From Euphorbia lathyris (lineage: Eukaryota > Streptophyta > Magnoliopsida > Malpighiales > Euphorbiaceae), in contig NC_088916.1 in assembly GCF_963576675.1 (NCBI RefSeq), forward strand, positions 16,344,501 through 16,408,500: a stretch of 64,000 nt of DNA, read 5' to 3'. Positions 31,466 to 43,533 of the stretch are shown here, in pieces. The stretch's first letter is position 1. The number at the start of each line of letters is the position of its first letter. The position numbers and the translations under genes were made by a program. The notes beneath the pieces were generated by a model. That model did no database searches, was not told the DNA's origin, and saw only the letters and a program-made list of their open reading frames with translations.

Positions 31466-32030
31466 GCTCCGAGTATCAACACTCCATTTATTGGCATTTA
31501 TCATGAGGGTCTCTCCACTTCTCAAGTCACAGAAAATCAAGGTTTATCTAGTCCTCAGTCTAATCCCTTAGGTTCTCAATCTTCAAGTCCATCTATGACC
31601 CTTGCCCCTCATCAAGAACCAGAAAACAAAGAAACTATTATCTATATAAGAAAGAAAAAATCTGGTAACGATATAGAGCACATAACACATCTAGAGGACC
31701 GTCATGAATTAGAACCAAATTCCCTTTCACTGGCTCATTCAGGTTTAAGTAATTCTGACCTTGATAATATTGCTCAAATAACTGATGATTCAGATCTTCC
31801 TATTGCATTGAGAAAGGGAGTTCGTACATGTACAGAACATCATATTGGTAATTTTGTGTCCTATAAAATATTATCACCATCCTACCATGCTTTTTGTCTC
31901 CACCGTTGATAATATATATATATATATTCCTTACACTATTCAAGAGGCACTAAGTGATTCACACTTGAAAGAAGCTGTTGAAAATGAGATTGATGTCTTG
32001 TTTAAAAAAAAAACAACAAATGGAGAATAA
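31466..32030 (+). pseudogene. Ty1/copia pol fragment (linker between integrase and RT)
   Basis: In another frame from the gypsy relic, a Ser/Gln-rich copia linker is followed by the segment that leads into copia reverse transcriptase: LPIALRKGVRTC, NFVSYK and IQEALSDSHLKEAVENEID. An indel in an A-run near 32004 shifts the frame, and similarity stops at about 32028. The catalytic RT part is missing. Confidence 0.8.
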
Positions 32031-32391
32031 TAGTTATAATTTTTATTATAATTACTATCCCTATATCCATTTAAATGATTTGTTCAAATCCGTTATATAG
32101 ATAAAAAATAAATTTAAATTATTAATTATAATCACTACTTTAATTAATAGTTTTAATTCAATAAAAAATACAAACACCATTAATAATAATAAAAATTATT
32201 ATTAAAATAAAATAAAAGTTTGTGCCTTTACGGGGTGGTTGTCAGAAGAGATATAGGAGGTGGGATAGGGATAAAAAAACACGAGATAAGTTATCTCGTG
32301 TTTGTTTGGGAGATAGAAAGTGAGACGGATGAAGGATAAGCTTCTTATCCGTCAAATCCTATACCTAGTAGGAGGTGGGATAAGCTCCTAC
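32031..32391. other. AT-rich spacer, possible MITE end
   Basis: No gene. 32230-32390 contains GGGATAGGGATA and a short ATCTCGTGT palindrome; the sequence after MULE-1 (33820-34045) has GGGATAGAGATA in the opposite sense. MULE-1 may therefore sit in an older MITE, but the ends are not clear. Confidence 0.35.
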
Positions 32392-32401
32392 GATTTTAAT
32401 G

Positions 32402-33809
32402 AGGTAAATTTCATCAATGGTGTACAACATTTACCTCATTTCACACTTTGATGTACAACCTTCAATTTGTCTCACTAATATGTATGAACTTATATGTGAC
32501 TTGCCACTTTGGTGTACAACAGGTAAAAATGACCTATTTGACCGGTCAAAAAGTCAAAAATTGACCCACCTAATATGAAATTACTTTTGTACCCTTCTTC
32601 TTCCTTTCCTCCTTTTCTTATTTCCAACTACCTTTCTCTCTCTAAAACCAACTTCACTCCTCTCAATATCTTTCCCATTCTCTCTCTTACTCCTCTCTCT
32701 CTTGTGATGTTCTGCAAAAAAAGTTTACTTCTGATTTTGGGTATTCGTTTTTTTGGTAAATTGGGTTTGTTGAATTTTCATTTTTAGATTAAGGTCAGCT
32801 TCAATTTATTGACTCAATTTTTTTTTATTATTCCACTTCTTCGAGATCTCAGTTCGCTAAGAATAGGTACGCCTTTCATCTCATCTTCATCAATGTCCAG
32901 CTTAAACTTCCATTTTGTTCGTTTCATTGCCATTTCTTTAAAAATAATGATAGTAAGAAATCATATCCGGTTGATTTTAGACTGCAACTAAAATTTAGTT
33001 TCAGTTAGTATTGATAAAATTTGCTTAAATTTGTGGAGAATAATGACAGAGAAGATGGTCTCTGCTTCAATTAGTCACATGGAATTTGTTATGCCTTTTG
33101 TTTTTTAATTTTCTACAAATTATGAGAGTTTGCTCTTTACATGATTTTTTCTTTTCTGTGCTGCACCATTTGAGAGCATGTAGAGAATTGCACCACAGAA
33201 TTTGCCAATTAATAGGATTTGCTAAGGCTCAAAATTCATAGCTCTTTACATTGTCCTTGTTTCTGGAAAGGCCTCGACGTGGAGTATATATATATGGCGA
33301 TGGAAAACTGAACTTGAAAGGCAAGAATAAGAAAGTGCAGTCATTGAATTGAAAATGGAGAATCAGAAGTTGAGGATGAAGGCGGTGATATACGCATGGT
33401 CATTGTTCCAACAGAAACTTATTCGTGACTTTCCTTCTTAGGCTAGCCTTAAATGCAATCAGATTTAGAGAGAGAGGGGTTAGAAAGAGAGAGGAGTTAG
33501 AGAGAAAAAAACATAGGGAAGAATATGAAAGAAAAAGATGAAGAGATTAATGTATAAGGTTAAAAAAGAGAAATAGATAAAATTATTTTTTTTATTATTT
33601 ATGGGTCCCACTTTAATTAATGAATATTATGAAAAATGTTGATGTCGTATATTGATTTCGAGTTGACTGGTCAAACAGGTCATTTTACCTGCTGTACACC
33701 AAAGTGGGAGGTCACTTACAAGTTCGTACACATTAGTGAGACAAATTGAAGGTTGTACACCAAAGTGTGAAATGAGGCAAAAGTTGTACACCATTGATGA
33801 AATTTACCC
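32402..33809. mobile_element. MULE-1, non-autonomous Mutator-like element with long inverted ends
   Basis: 1408 bp. The first about 145 bp (GGTAAATTTCATCAATGGTG onward) and last about 145 bp are inverted copies with roughly 90 percent identity by eye. GATTTTAATG flanks it at 32392-32401 and 33810-33819. The 9-10 bp duplication and long ends fit Mutator-like elements. No transposase domain is present. The interior (32560-33640) is not repeat-like and contains a 28-codon frame (33355-33441, starting MENQKLRMK) that could be a captured gene piece. Confidence 0.85.
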
Positions 33810-33819
33810 GATTTTAATG

Positions 33820-34868
33820 GGATGGAAAAGTCAATCTTATCCCTCAAATTAATGTTATGTAGTTTAAATAAAATTAAAATAATAAAATGTATTATTTTAT
33901 CCTCATCTCTATCCCACATACCAAACATGGAATAATAATTCTCGACTATCATATTTTTATCCTTATCCCAACCATTTATCTTTGTTTCTATCTTAACCTT
34001 TATCTCTATCTCTATCCCAATAGAATACCAAACGCCATGTTAGTTCAACAATTGGATCCTGGTTATATTCTTAAATGCAATTACACCAATTTCATTAAAT
34101 TTGATCATACATGAAATTGACTAAAATTGGATATCATGGGCTTATATCGATAAAAAAAAAAAAAAAAAACAATGTAGAAACAATTTGTTTTAACTAAATG
34201 AAAAAAGATTAAAAAAAAACATCTAATTTAACCTTGTGTAAAATTGGTTGAAATTGATCAAACATTTTTAAAAATTGGATAAGTTTCATAAATTCCATAA
34301 GAAATGTAAGGGTTTAATAATAAATAATTACATGATAGTTTATTCTAAAATTATTTTTAAAAAATGTATATTAATTAGATATAAAACAAATTGTGAGTTT
34401 TGTTGTTTTTCTAAAGAAATGCATTGGCAATTTGTACATGGAATATAGATAAAATATGAAATATAAAAAAAAAATTATTGATAAGTTATTAAATTTAAAT
34501 TATTTCAATGAGGATGAAGATTAGAAATGGTACAAGTTTTGGCAAATAGAATCTTTTTTCCTTAAAAGTAAAAGTTAAGCAATGTAAAATAGTATAAATT
34601 ATTGGGGAAAAAAAGAAGTGATTAGAAAGTAAATTCCCCAATAATCTATTCTTATGAAAGTAAATTCCCAAAATATATTCTATTTTTGACCACCTCTCGC
34701 ATTAAAATTCATTGTAGATAATTACCCAACCATTAAACTCATGAAATCTAAAGTAAACTGTCACAACTAAAATATTATATTCTCCAAAATGGTTATCATA
34801 ATAACCAAAGTTAATTCACATTAACAGCAGTTATAACCCCTAAAATAAAAATAAAAAAGGTTAATGGC
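33820..34868. other. Intergenic, downstream of the kinase gene
   Basis: AT-rich with poly-A runs; no gene recognised. The part next to 34868 should contain the 3' UTR and polyadenylation region of the minus-strand kinase gene. Confidence 0.6.
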
Positions 34869-36322
34869 TCATAATTTCATTTTACTAATGTCCTTCTCCA
34901 ACTCTACTTCAATTTCTTCAGTCTCTGCTTGAACATGAGCTACAGTTTTCGTTAAAAGACTTGTAATAGTCTCAGAAACCTCTTCCTTCGTTTTTGAAGC
35001 ATCAATCTGAGATCAAAAGCAACATAAATCACCATATTATAATTACTAAAAATAACGATAAATTTACTAAAAAATGTATACAATTACCTGGTAAACCTTG
35101 CCCCGAGACCTGTAATATTCAACCACAGGAAGAGTATGCTCTTCAAAATACTTAAACCGCTTCCTTATACTTTCGGGGTTATCATCTACTCTTCCCTTTA
35201 TAAACCAAAACAAAATAACAAATTAAATTAGCAACAATCCGTGTTTATTTCCATGCAACATATCATCAAATGCAACGTACTTGATTCCTAGAGAGAATTC
35301 TCTTTTCCCTTTCTTCTTCCGAGCAGTCAAAAAACAGGACCAGCTCCGGCTCAGTCTTAGTCTGCAAAACACGCACAAATCACATTTCAATTTCTGACAC
35401 GATAATACAATTTAACACTGTTATAGCTTTTATTGCATTTATATACTCACAGCAGCTTCAAATGCAACTCGGATTTCCTCATCACGAGGAAATCCATCAA
35501 GCATAAACTTGTCGTTATCACTTCTCTCAATAGCCTTCATCAAAATCACCATTGTAAGCTCCGGCGGAACACTCTCTCCCTCCTTGATCATCCTCTGAAT
35601 CATCGGTCTGCAAAACATAAATGAAATTAAAATAATCGTTTCGTGCGACATTTTACTATGAATGTGATTAGATTAATTAATTCAATCATACATACCCATG
35701 CTCGGGATCATTTTGAACAGCTTTTCTTAGCAGATCACCACTGCTCAGATGTGTGAATCCAATCTGTTTAGAAATATTAGCACATTGAGTGCTCTTGCCG
35801 CCACCAGGCCCCCCTACAGAGCGCATATCAGCAGACGAAGAACATCTTCTTCATAAACACAAAATATATATGCACAAAATAAAACTCACCTAAAACAAAA
35901 ACAACTCTGTAGTTTCTCTCACATTCACTTAATTTCACATCAACTTCACTCTTCCTTTCCTCAGAAACAGCAGGGATTTCATTCAGACGAACATTCTCAT
36001 CTTCCTTTTCGGCTGCGATTTTCACTTCCTGATCGATTTCAGTAATTTCTTTCTGAGAATCATCTCTTTCAATTTCACTCATCTTTTCCTCAGAAACATC
36101 AGGAGTTTGAATCTCACAAACATTTTCAGCTGACACAATTTCACCTGAGCTTTTTTTCACTTCCTGATCAGCAATTTCAGTCTGAGAAACAGTGATTTCT
36201 TTCTGAGAATCGAAATTTTCAATTGTTTCCTGCAAATTAGGGATATCGGAATCATGTTCTCGAAACTAAATTTAATAAAGAGAGATGAGTGAAATTACCT
36301 TGTTATCAACAAAAGAGCCCAT
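34869..36322 (-). CDS. UMP-CMP kinase (nucleoside monophosphate kinase), seven exons, extended ends
   Basis: Transfers phosphate from ATP to UMP or CMP in pyrimidine nucleotide synthesis. Exons (minus): 36322-36299, 36229-35890, 35813-35696, 35607-35451, 35361-35281, 35195-35088, 35006-34869. All introns are GT-AG, phases agree, and the join gives 321 residues with TGA at 34871-34869. The P-loop is GGPGGGKST (residues 122-130), followed by the NMP site [15 protein letters not shown] (198-205) and the LID region [14 protein letters not shown] from 241. These fit UMP-CMP kinases better than other adenylate kinases. Plant members usually have about 200-220 residues. Here about 114 acidic residues precede the kinase domain, with two imperfect internal repeats (DSQKEIT twice, VSEE..SE twice), and a charged tail of about 35 residues follows. 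No transit peptide is obvious. Substrate choice is inferred. Confidence 0.88.
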
Positions 36323-36390
36323 GGTTGCTTTTTCAATATCTGGAATGCAAAAATTATGATTGTTTTGTAGAGAGTGAATGTAAAATGGCC

Positions 36391-36398
36391 TATTTATA
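36391..36398 (-). promoter_or_regulatory. TATA box of the UMP-CMP kinase gene
   Basis: On the minus strand TATAAATAGGCC lies about 70 bases upstream of the ATG at 36322, a normal distance for a plant gene with a short 5' UTR. Confidence 0.6.
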
Positions 36399-37174
36399 TA
36401 GATATATATAGAGAGAGAAATGTAAAAGGAATAACTGTACGGAACCTTTGAGCTTCTGGGTATTAAAGTAAAGAGAAAGGGGAAAGAGAAGTGAAGATGC
36501 GCAGTGTGCTACTTAACGAAGAAGTAGTAGCGACTTATGGACTGCCCCAAGTCAATTAAAGAATATAATTATTTATCTGCCCAAACATACGTCAAAAGGC
36601 GTTCCTCATTTATGACGTCATAAACTGTTTCCTTATTTTTTAAAGAACAGTTTCCATTTTTATACCCAAACACCTTAATCAACATAAACAATTCTATTAG
36701 TCCGTTTTTTTTTTTTTTGAAGAAGTAGTTGTTATTATTATTATTAGAGGGTATTAGGTAGTCGCTTTTCATGCTAGTATTTGTCTTTTTCTTCAAAAAG
36801 TAAAGTTTTAGCTTTTATTCAGGAGTTTGGAGGTTAATGGAGGTAATGAAAATGAAAGGGAATTGATGGAAAGAAAAGTTAAAAATTAACCTTATTTGAA
36901 AGTTTATAAAACGTAAATGAGGTTAAATGTTTAACTTTGTTTAGGAGTTAAATACGAGGGGGAATGAAAGTTAAATTTACTATGCAGAGATAAAAAAATT
37001 TAAAAAACTTTAGGTTACTTCTATTAATCTTCAATTTGGAAGTTAGAGTCTGGAGGTTAAAGGAAGTAAACATTTAATTTCCATTAACCTTTGTTTACTC
37101 TAAAAAAAACTTCCAAAATATTTAACCTTCCATTACTCTCATTTACTTCCATTAACCCTCTTCCAAACAATGGC
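36399..37174. other. Upstream region of the kinase gene and intergenic DNA
   Basis: No coding region. 36840-37150 has an inverted arrangement of AGGAGTTTGGAGGTTAATGG and its complement around 37130, suggesting an eroded MITE between the gene and the LINE-B complex. Confidence 0.4.
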
Positions 37175-37177
37175 TTA

Positions 37178-37407
37178 GCGCATCTCCAAAAAACCTCTTA
37201 AATTGGCTCTTAAGTTAAAATTTGATAAGGAAGAATAAAAAATGAGCTTCAACAGCCTCTTAGTGGATCCTCAATCACTATGAGCCTCTTCACTCTCTCT
37301 ATTAACAGAAAGTCTCTAGACCTCTTAGTGTCTTCTAACTTCATTTTTTATTAATAATTTATTATTAAAGAGTTTCTCTTTTAACTATTGGTAAATATAT
37401 CAATCAT
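37178..37407. mobile_element. Harbinger/Tourist-like MITE, left part
   Basis: Begins GCGCATCTCCAA after TTA (37175-37177). Its other end (CTTGGAGATGCTC, followed by TTA 43740-43742) is at 43739. The inverted ends and TTA duplication fit PIF/Harbinger MITEs. LINE-B is inserted at 37407/43593. Confidence 0.8.
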
Positions 37408-37801
37408 CACATTAACCAGTTTTTTGGTATTTATCTTTTTTCGGTTTTTTCTCTCTAGGAAAAAAAGGAAAATAGGGTTAGGGTTTTATGGTAAAGAGAA
37501 GGGGGGCGGCGACGGCTTTGGGAGATGGGGAGATGGCGACGACGGGTGTTGGGGAGGCGAGGAAGGGTAGCTGGGTAGGGGAGGCTGTTTGTGGTGGATG
37601 GCGAGAGAGGAGATGCGGGTGGTGTCGGATCTGGTGCGGCGGAAGGGAGAGGAGTTGCGTCGGGTGGGGGAGGCCGAGTTTCGACGGCGGTGATGGCAGG
37701 GGGTACAGGGGTCGAGTCGGGCGGTGGCGAACAAGGGTCGATGGCAGAGACGGCAGGGGCCCACGGCCGATTATTGACTACGGCTAGGGGAGGCGGTCCC
37801 A

Positions 37802-39424
37802 ATGCGGCTTTCGAGGTGGAAAGGGGGGTCCGACGCCGATCTGGAGTTAGGAATGGTGGTGGAGACGAAAAAATCGGTCGATCCGATGATCGAAGGTGAT
37901 TTGAATAGGGTAGGGAATGGTTGTGTTGGGGATTCTCGGGAAGTTATGAAGGCCTCCAATGCTCGGGTCAGTATAGTTGATTCTATCAATCATATTGGAG
38001 AATTGGCAAACAACTTTAATTCCAATTTAGGAATAGATCGCTTTTCATGGAAAGATAAGGTGATGGGTGTGGTAGAGGAGGAACCTAGTTTGGAGGAAGA
38101 TGTTATGGAGGACGAGTCGAAAGAATTTCTTTCAGATTCAGATGAAGAGGACAATGATCATGATGATCTGCTTTGTCCCGTGATCCGCCTTTCCTCGGAA
38201 GAGAAGCGTGCTCTTAGAGCCAAATGGAAGCTTGCTCTAATTGTTACAGTGCTGGGCAAAAGAATTAGTTTCAACTATTTTGCTCAGAGAATTCAGGCAC
38301 AGTGGGCAAAGAAAGGTAAAATCAGTATTACTGATCTAGAAAATGATTACTATGTAATTAAGTTTACAAGGTCTGAGGATTTTAATGTCATGATTAATGG
38401 GGGTCATTACATAATTTCTAACCAAGTTCTGGCTTTAACGCCATGGGTTCCAAATTTTAATCCACATGATTGCTCGGTGAACAGAATTCTGACATTGGTT
38501 AGATTCCCAGGGCTTCCAATTGAATATTACAATGAAAGTTTTCTTAACAAAATAGGTGGTTTGGTTGGCAAGGTCCACCATATGGATAAAACAACCATAG
38601 GGGCTATTAGAGGTAAGTTTGCAAGAGTTTGTATTGCCATTGACCTTGTTAAATCCCTCTTGTCTAAGTTTTGTGTTCATAATAAAGTTTACTTTATAGA
38701 GTATGAAGGCCTACATAATATTTGCTTTGAATGTGGCATGTATGGCCATACTTTTGATGGGTGCCCAAAGAGGGAAAAGGTGTTGAAAGAGGTTGGTGAG
38801 GTGGTTGAAAGTAGAGATGAAAGTATTCAAAAGGAAGAGGAAAATTTTGGCCCCTGGATGGTTGCTAAGAGATCTACAGACGTAGGACTCGGCCTTCTGT
38901 TGCTCAGAATCGCCCTCCGGATATTAATATCCAAAATTCTCCGAGTCATTCGAATCCATCCTCGTCTGATAAAGGGAAATTTAGCCCAAAAGTTGATAAA
39001 GGTTCTAGGGGGGCTTCGAGCTTAAATTCAGAGTCTAGATTTGGAGCTCTAAATAGTGTGGAGGCTCAAGATTCAGACCAGTTAGAGAAGCCTATTGGAC
39101 AAAGCAGACCGGATTTAGATTCTGCTGAAACTTCTGACAAAGGGATTGAGACTGTCAACCCCCTCCTTATTTCCAAAGGTGATGGCCAGAATATTTCTAA
39201 AAGCTATGTTACAAATATGAAAGACAAGAATAAAAAGGTTAGTATCCCTAAATCCTATGTTGAACAGAATGTTGGAAAAGTTATGGGGGTTAATAAAATT
39301 AGTATGAAAAAACCTAAAGGCAAGCAGAAAAGTATTCAGAATTCTAGGAATTCTATGAATATTCTGGATAAGAGGGGGCCTAATGGTACCTCAGGAAGGT
39401 TCTTAGGAGCCCTAATAAATACCT
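37802..39424 (+). pseudogene. LINE-B ORF1, nucleic-acid-binding protein, frameshifted
   Basis: ORF1 of plant L1 elements binds the element RNA. 37802-38880 encodes an acidic N-terminal part, a DUF4283-like domain (ALRAKWKLALIV to VLALTPWVPNF, about 38210-38455) and a knuckle CFECGMYGHTFDGC (38726-38767). The frame shifts near 38880, where the Ser/Asn-rich C-terminal part goes on in another frame (ALNSVEAQD). A further missing C near 39408 removes the stop seen in LINE-A, so this frame runs into ORF2. The true start is uncertain; open frames upstream (37488-37790) are in the GC-rich leader. Confidence 0.83.
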
Positions 39425-39462
39425 TATGTAGGGTTTGGGTGGTGTTAGTAGTCTTCCTTTCT

Positions 39463-42400
39463 ATGGATTTGTTGGCTTGGAATGTTAGAGGCGCGACTAG
39501 CAAGGCTACCCGAGTCCATGTTAATGATTTAATTAAACAATTTAATCCCTCTTGTTTTGTTTTAATGGAAACTAAGATTAGTGGAGTTAAGGCAGATGAG
39601 GTGGTTAAAAAGTTTAGAAAATGGAGTTGCATTAGATCGGAAGCTACTGGTCGTGCTGGTGGGATTTGGCTTTTTTGGAAGCCAGATCGAATTCATTTTG
39701 ATATTATTAGTATGGATAAGCAATTTATTCATAGCAAAGTGAGCCTGCCTGGTAATAGTCCTTTCTTTTTTACCTTTGTTTATGCTGATCCTGTCTTGGC
39801 TAATCGTAAAAGGCTTTGGAAGGTTCTCTATTCTATTAGTATTAATATGATTGATTCTTGGTTTGTGGCTGGTGACTTTAATGATATTGTTGTTATGAGT
39901 GATCAGAGAGGGGGGGCTAATCATTATGTGAATCGTTGTCTGAATCATAAGCAGAGTATGGATATATGTGGTCTGTCTGATTTGGGGGCCGCTGGTCATA
40001 AGTTTACTTGGAAGCGGAATAGTACTTTTGTTCGTCTGGATAAAGTTTATGCCAATGTTTCTGCTCAAGTCAGGTTTCCTGAGGTTTGTGTTCTTAATTT
40101 GCCCTTCAGACATTCAGATCATTGTCTTATCTTATTTAGGCTTTGTAGAGCCCAGCAGTCTAAAGGGAATAGGCCGTTTAGATACCAGGTGGCTTGGGAG
40201 TCTCATCCCGAGTTTAAAAATTTTGTGAAAGATAATTGGATTCCTCATTCTAATGTCTTACAAGCCTCAGAAGGTTTTAGAAAGAGTGTTATGGGATGGA
40301 ATAAGAAGATCTTTGGTCATATTATTAGGAGAAAGAACAATTTGTTGAGAAGAATTGAGGGTATTCATCGCAGATTGGAGGCTAGATTTGATCACAGTTT
40401 GGATGGTCTTCTCAGAACTCTTCAGAAGGAGCTTGAAGCTGTTTTAAGACAAGAAGAGCTTCTTTGGTTTCAGATGTCTAGAAAAACTTGGATTAAAGAT
40501 GGAGATCGTAATACCAGGTTTTTTCATCTTTCTACTATTATTATAAGACAGAGAAACAAGATTGATGCTATTAAAGATAGTAATGGTGATTGGGTCTATG
40601 AGAATGAAGATATTCGCAATCTTGCCCTTAACTTTTACAAAGACTTATTCAAAGAGGAGATTGTAGATCTAAATAAAGCTCTGTCTATTACTACTTATCC
40701 CAGGATTGAGGAGGATAATTTTCTGAAAGCTTTTCATCCCTTTAACAAGGAAGAGATTGATCAAGCTATTTTTAGCATGGGGGGCACTAAAGCTCCTGGA
40801 ATTGATGGCATTCCTGCTGGTTTTTATCATAAGCATTGGGATACTGTGAAAGAAGGTATTTATAAGTTTATTGAAGGGGTGTTTATAAATCCTGAAAATA
40901 TTAGGCTTGTGAATAAGACCCTTCTAGTTCTGATCCCCAAAGTTGAAAGACCTTCTTCTGTCTTACAAATGAGACCTATCAGCCTTTGTAATGTTCTCTA
41001 TAAAGTGATAACCAAAATGGTGGCTAATAGACTCCGTGACATTCTTCCAGATATTATCAGTCAGAACCAAGGCAGTTTTGTTATTGGTAGACAAATGATG
41101 GATAATGTTTTTATTGCCCAGGAGATGGTTCATTCTATGAAGATCAAGAAGGGTAGAAAGGGTATTTTGGCTTTCAAGCTGGATCTGGAGAAAGCTTATG
41201 ATCGCCTCAACTGGAGTTTTTTATTTGATAGTCTTGAGAGAGCTGGAATTCCGGAGAGTTGGAGGAGGTTAATTGAGGTATGCATTTCTTCTCCTACTTT
41301 TCAGGTTTTTATCAATGGGGACATGTCTGAGGAGTTCTCCTCCTCCAGGGGTGTTAGGCAAGGCGATCCTATGAGCCCCTTTCTTTTTGTTATAGCTAAG
41401 GAAAGATTGACTCACCTTATCCAGGAGGCAATTGATAATAGGACTTTTCATCCAGTGTCTATTAATAGATTCTGTCCTGCTATTACTCACTTATTCTTTG
41501 TTGATGATGCTATGATCTTTGTGGAAGGGAATGAGGATCAAATGGGGGAGATTATGAAAATCATTAATTGTTTTTGTGAGGCTTCTGGTCAAAAACTTAA
41601 TATTCAGAAGTCTAGAATGCTTTGTTCTAAGAATATGAGTATAAGAATGTGCAAGTTGAGTGATATTTCGGGTATTCCTTTGACCAACTCCTTTGGTAAT
41701 TATCTTGGGGTTCCCCTCCATAGTGATAGAGTCTCTAAAGCTTCTTTTAAAGAGATTCTGGATAAAACTTCTAGCAAATGTGCTAATTGGAAAGCTAAAA
41801 CTTTATCTCTTGCGGGGCGTCTTACTCTTATCGGTTCCTAACCATATTATGCAAGCTTGTAGATTGCCGGAGTCGGTCCTCAATGATCTGGATAAAATTA
41901 ATCATCGTTTTCTTTGGGGGAATTCAGTAGATAATAAGAAGATCCATCTTGTTCCTTGGAAGGAGGTTTGCAAGCCTAGAGATAGAGGGGGTCTGGGGAT
42001 TAGACAAGCTAAAGATAATAACAAAGTTTTATTGATGAAGCTTCTTTGGAGAATGTGGCAGAATCCTTCGGCTCTTTGGGTTCGCTTACTATGTGGTAAG
42101 TATAGAAAAGATAAGATTTTTGGAGGGCCTAAAGAAAGAGTTGTTAACTGTTCCTTTCTCTGGAAAGTCCTCAGTTCTATTTTTTTAGAATTTTGTTCTG
42201 GGATTGGTTGGGATGTGGGTAATGGTAAGACTATCAGCTTTTGGTATGACAAGTGGATTGGTGACAAGTCTCTATTAGAGGTTTGTAGCTCCCTTCCCCC
42301 TGTTAATTTTCGCAACTGGAAGATAGCTGATGTAGTGGATTCTGAAGGTGAATGGATTTGGTCTAAATTTGAGTCTTTTTTTTAGCTTGAATACTCTCTT

Positions 42401-43533
42401 TAGAATTAGAGGAGTGAAGATTAGTAGCATGGAAGAGGATAGGGATAATTATTGTTGGGCTTCTACCAATAATGGAGCTTATTCTTGTAAGTCTGCCTTT
42501 GAGGCTTTTAGCAACTGTGATGAAGAGCCTCACTCAGATATTTGGAAGTTGTTATGGTCTATGAAAGTGCCCTACAGAATTAGAAGTTTCTTATGGCTTG
42601 GGGTTAAAAACAGACTGCTTACTAATTCAAATAGAAAAAGGCGCCATCTGGTGGAGTCTGGAGATTGTAGCAGATGTAGAGGGCATGAAGAAACCATTTG
42701 TCATGCTCTTAGGGATTGTGATAGAAGTAAAGCTATTTGGAGGAAAATTCTCTCTAGTCATATGATTGATATGTTCTTTTCTCATTCCAATCTGGAGTGG
42801 TTTGAGGATGGGGTGAGTGGGAAGTTGCTAACTAATCTAGAGCATGGTGAGATCTTCTTTTCTGTTGTCTGTCACCAAATTTGGGATTGGAGAAATAAGG
42901 AGATTTTTGGGGCTGATATTATTAATATCCCTAACTTGGTTGATTTTTTTGCTAAAAAGATTTATCATATTATTAATAGTTTCAAGGAAGAATCTCTTTA
43001 TAGATATATTCAAAGAAAGGCGATTCACCTTCTTTGCTGGACAAGACCTAGAGAAGGTATGATGAAGCTTAATACTGATGGCTCTTGTCTAGCCAATGGT
43101 AATATTGCTGTAGGTGGAGTCTTGAGAGATGATGGGGGTGCTTGGATTTCTGGGTTCTCACATAATCTTGGCATATGTTCTTCCTTTTTGGCTGAGTTGT
43201 GGGGTATTTATTCTGACCAAGAGATTGGGGGTGGATAATCTGATTGTTGAGTCTGACAATCAGGAAGCTATCAGGTTAATCTCCAATAATAAAGCTATTG
43301 GTTTGAATAGCAATAATTTGATTAAAAGTATCAAGAGGCTCTGTCATTCCTTTGTTTCTATCTCTTTCTGCCATATCTTTAGGGAGCAAAACAGGGTGGC
43401 GGATCGTCTGTCGGCTGCTGGTCATGAAGGAAGTTGGGGAGTCACTTCTTACTCTTCTCCTCCGGCTTTTGTCTCCTCGATCCTTCTGGAGGATGTGGTG
43501 GGGGTTAGCTTCCCAAGGCTGATCCCGGGTTAG
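39463..43533 (+). pseudogene. LINE-B ORF2: endonuclease, reverse transcriptase, RNase H, frameshifted
   Basis: ORF2 starts MDLLAWNVRG at 39463. Endonuclease motifs are WNVRG, METKISG, VAGDFND and RHSDHC. RT motifs are GTKAPGIDGIP, PISLCNVLYK, KLDLEKAYDR and RQGDPMS; the catalytic FADD of LINE-A reads FVDD here (41497-41508). After a frameshift near 41838 the thumb and post-RT part continues (LLWRMWQNPSALWV). A run of eight T near 42376 shifts it again into the zinc-finger-like part (CSRCRGHEETICHAL). RNase H follows (LNTDGSC, FLAELWG, then a shift near 43205, VESDNQEA, EQNRVADRLS), ending at 43533. At least three frameshifts and the FVDD change make the copy inactive. Confidence 0.88.

Noticed and set aside
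37455..37802. Pro/Arg-rich minus-strand frames over the LINE-B leader
   Set aside because: They are opposite-strand shadows of a GC-rich LINE 5' region with no domain; composition alone keeps them open.
39562..40113. 183-residue minus-strand frame
   Set aside because: Antisense of the LINE-B endonuclease; no motif or codon pattern of its own.
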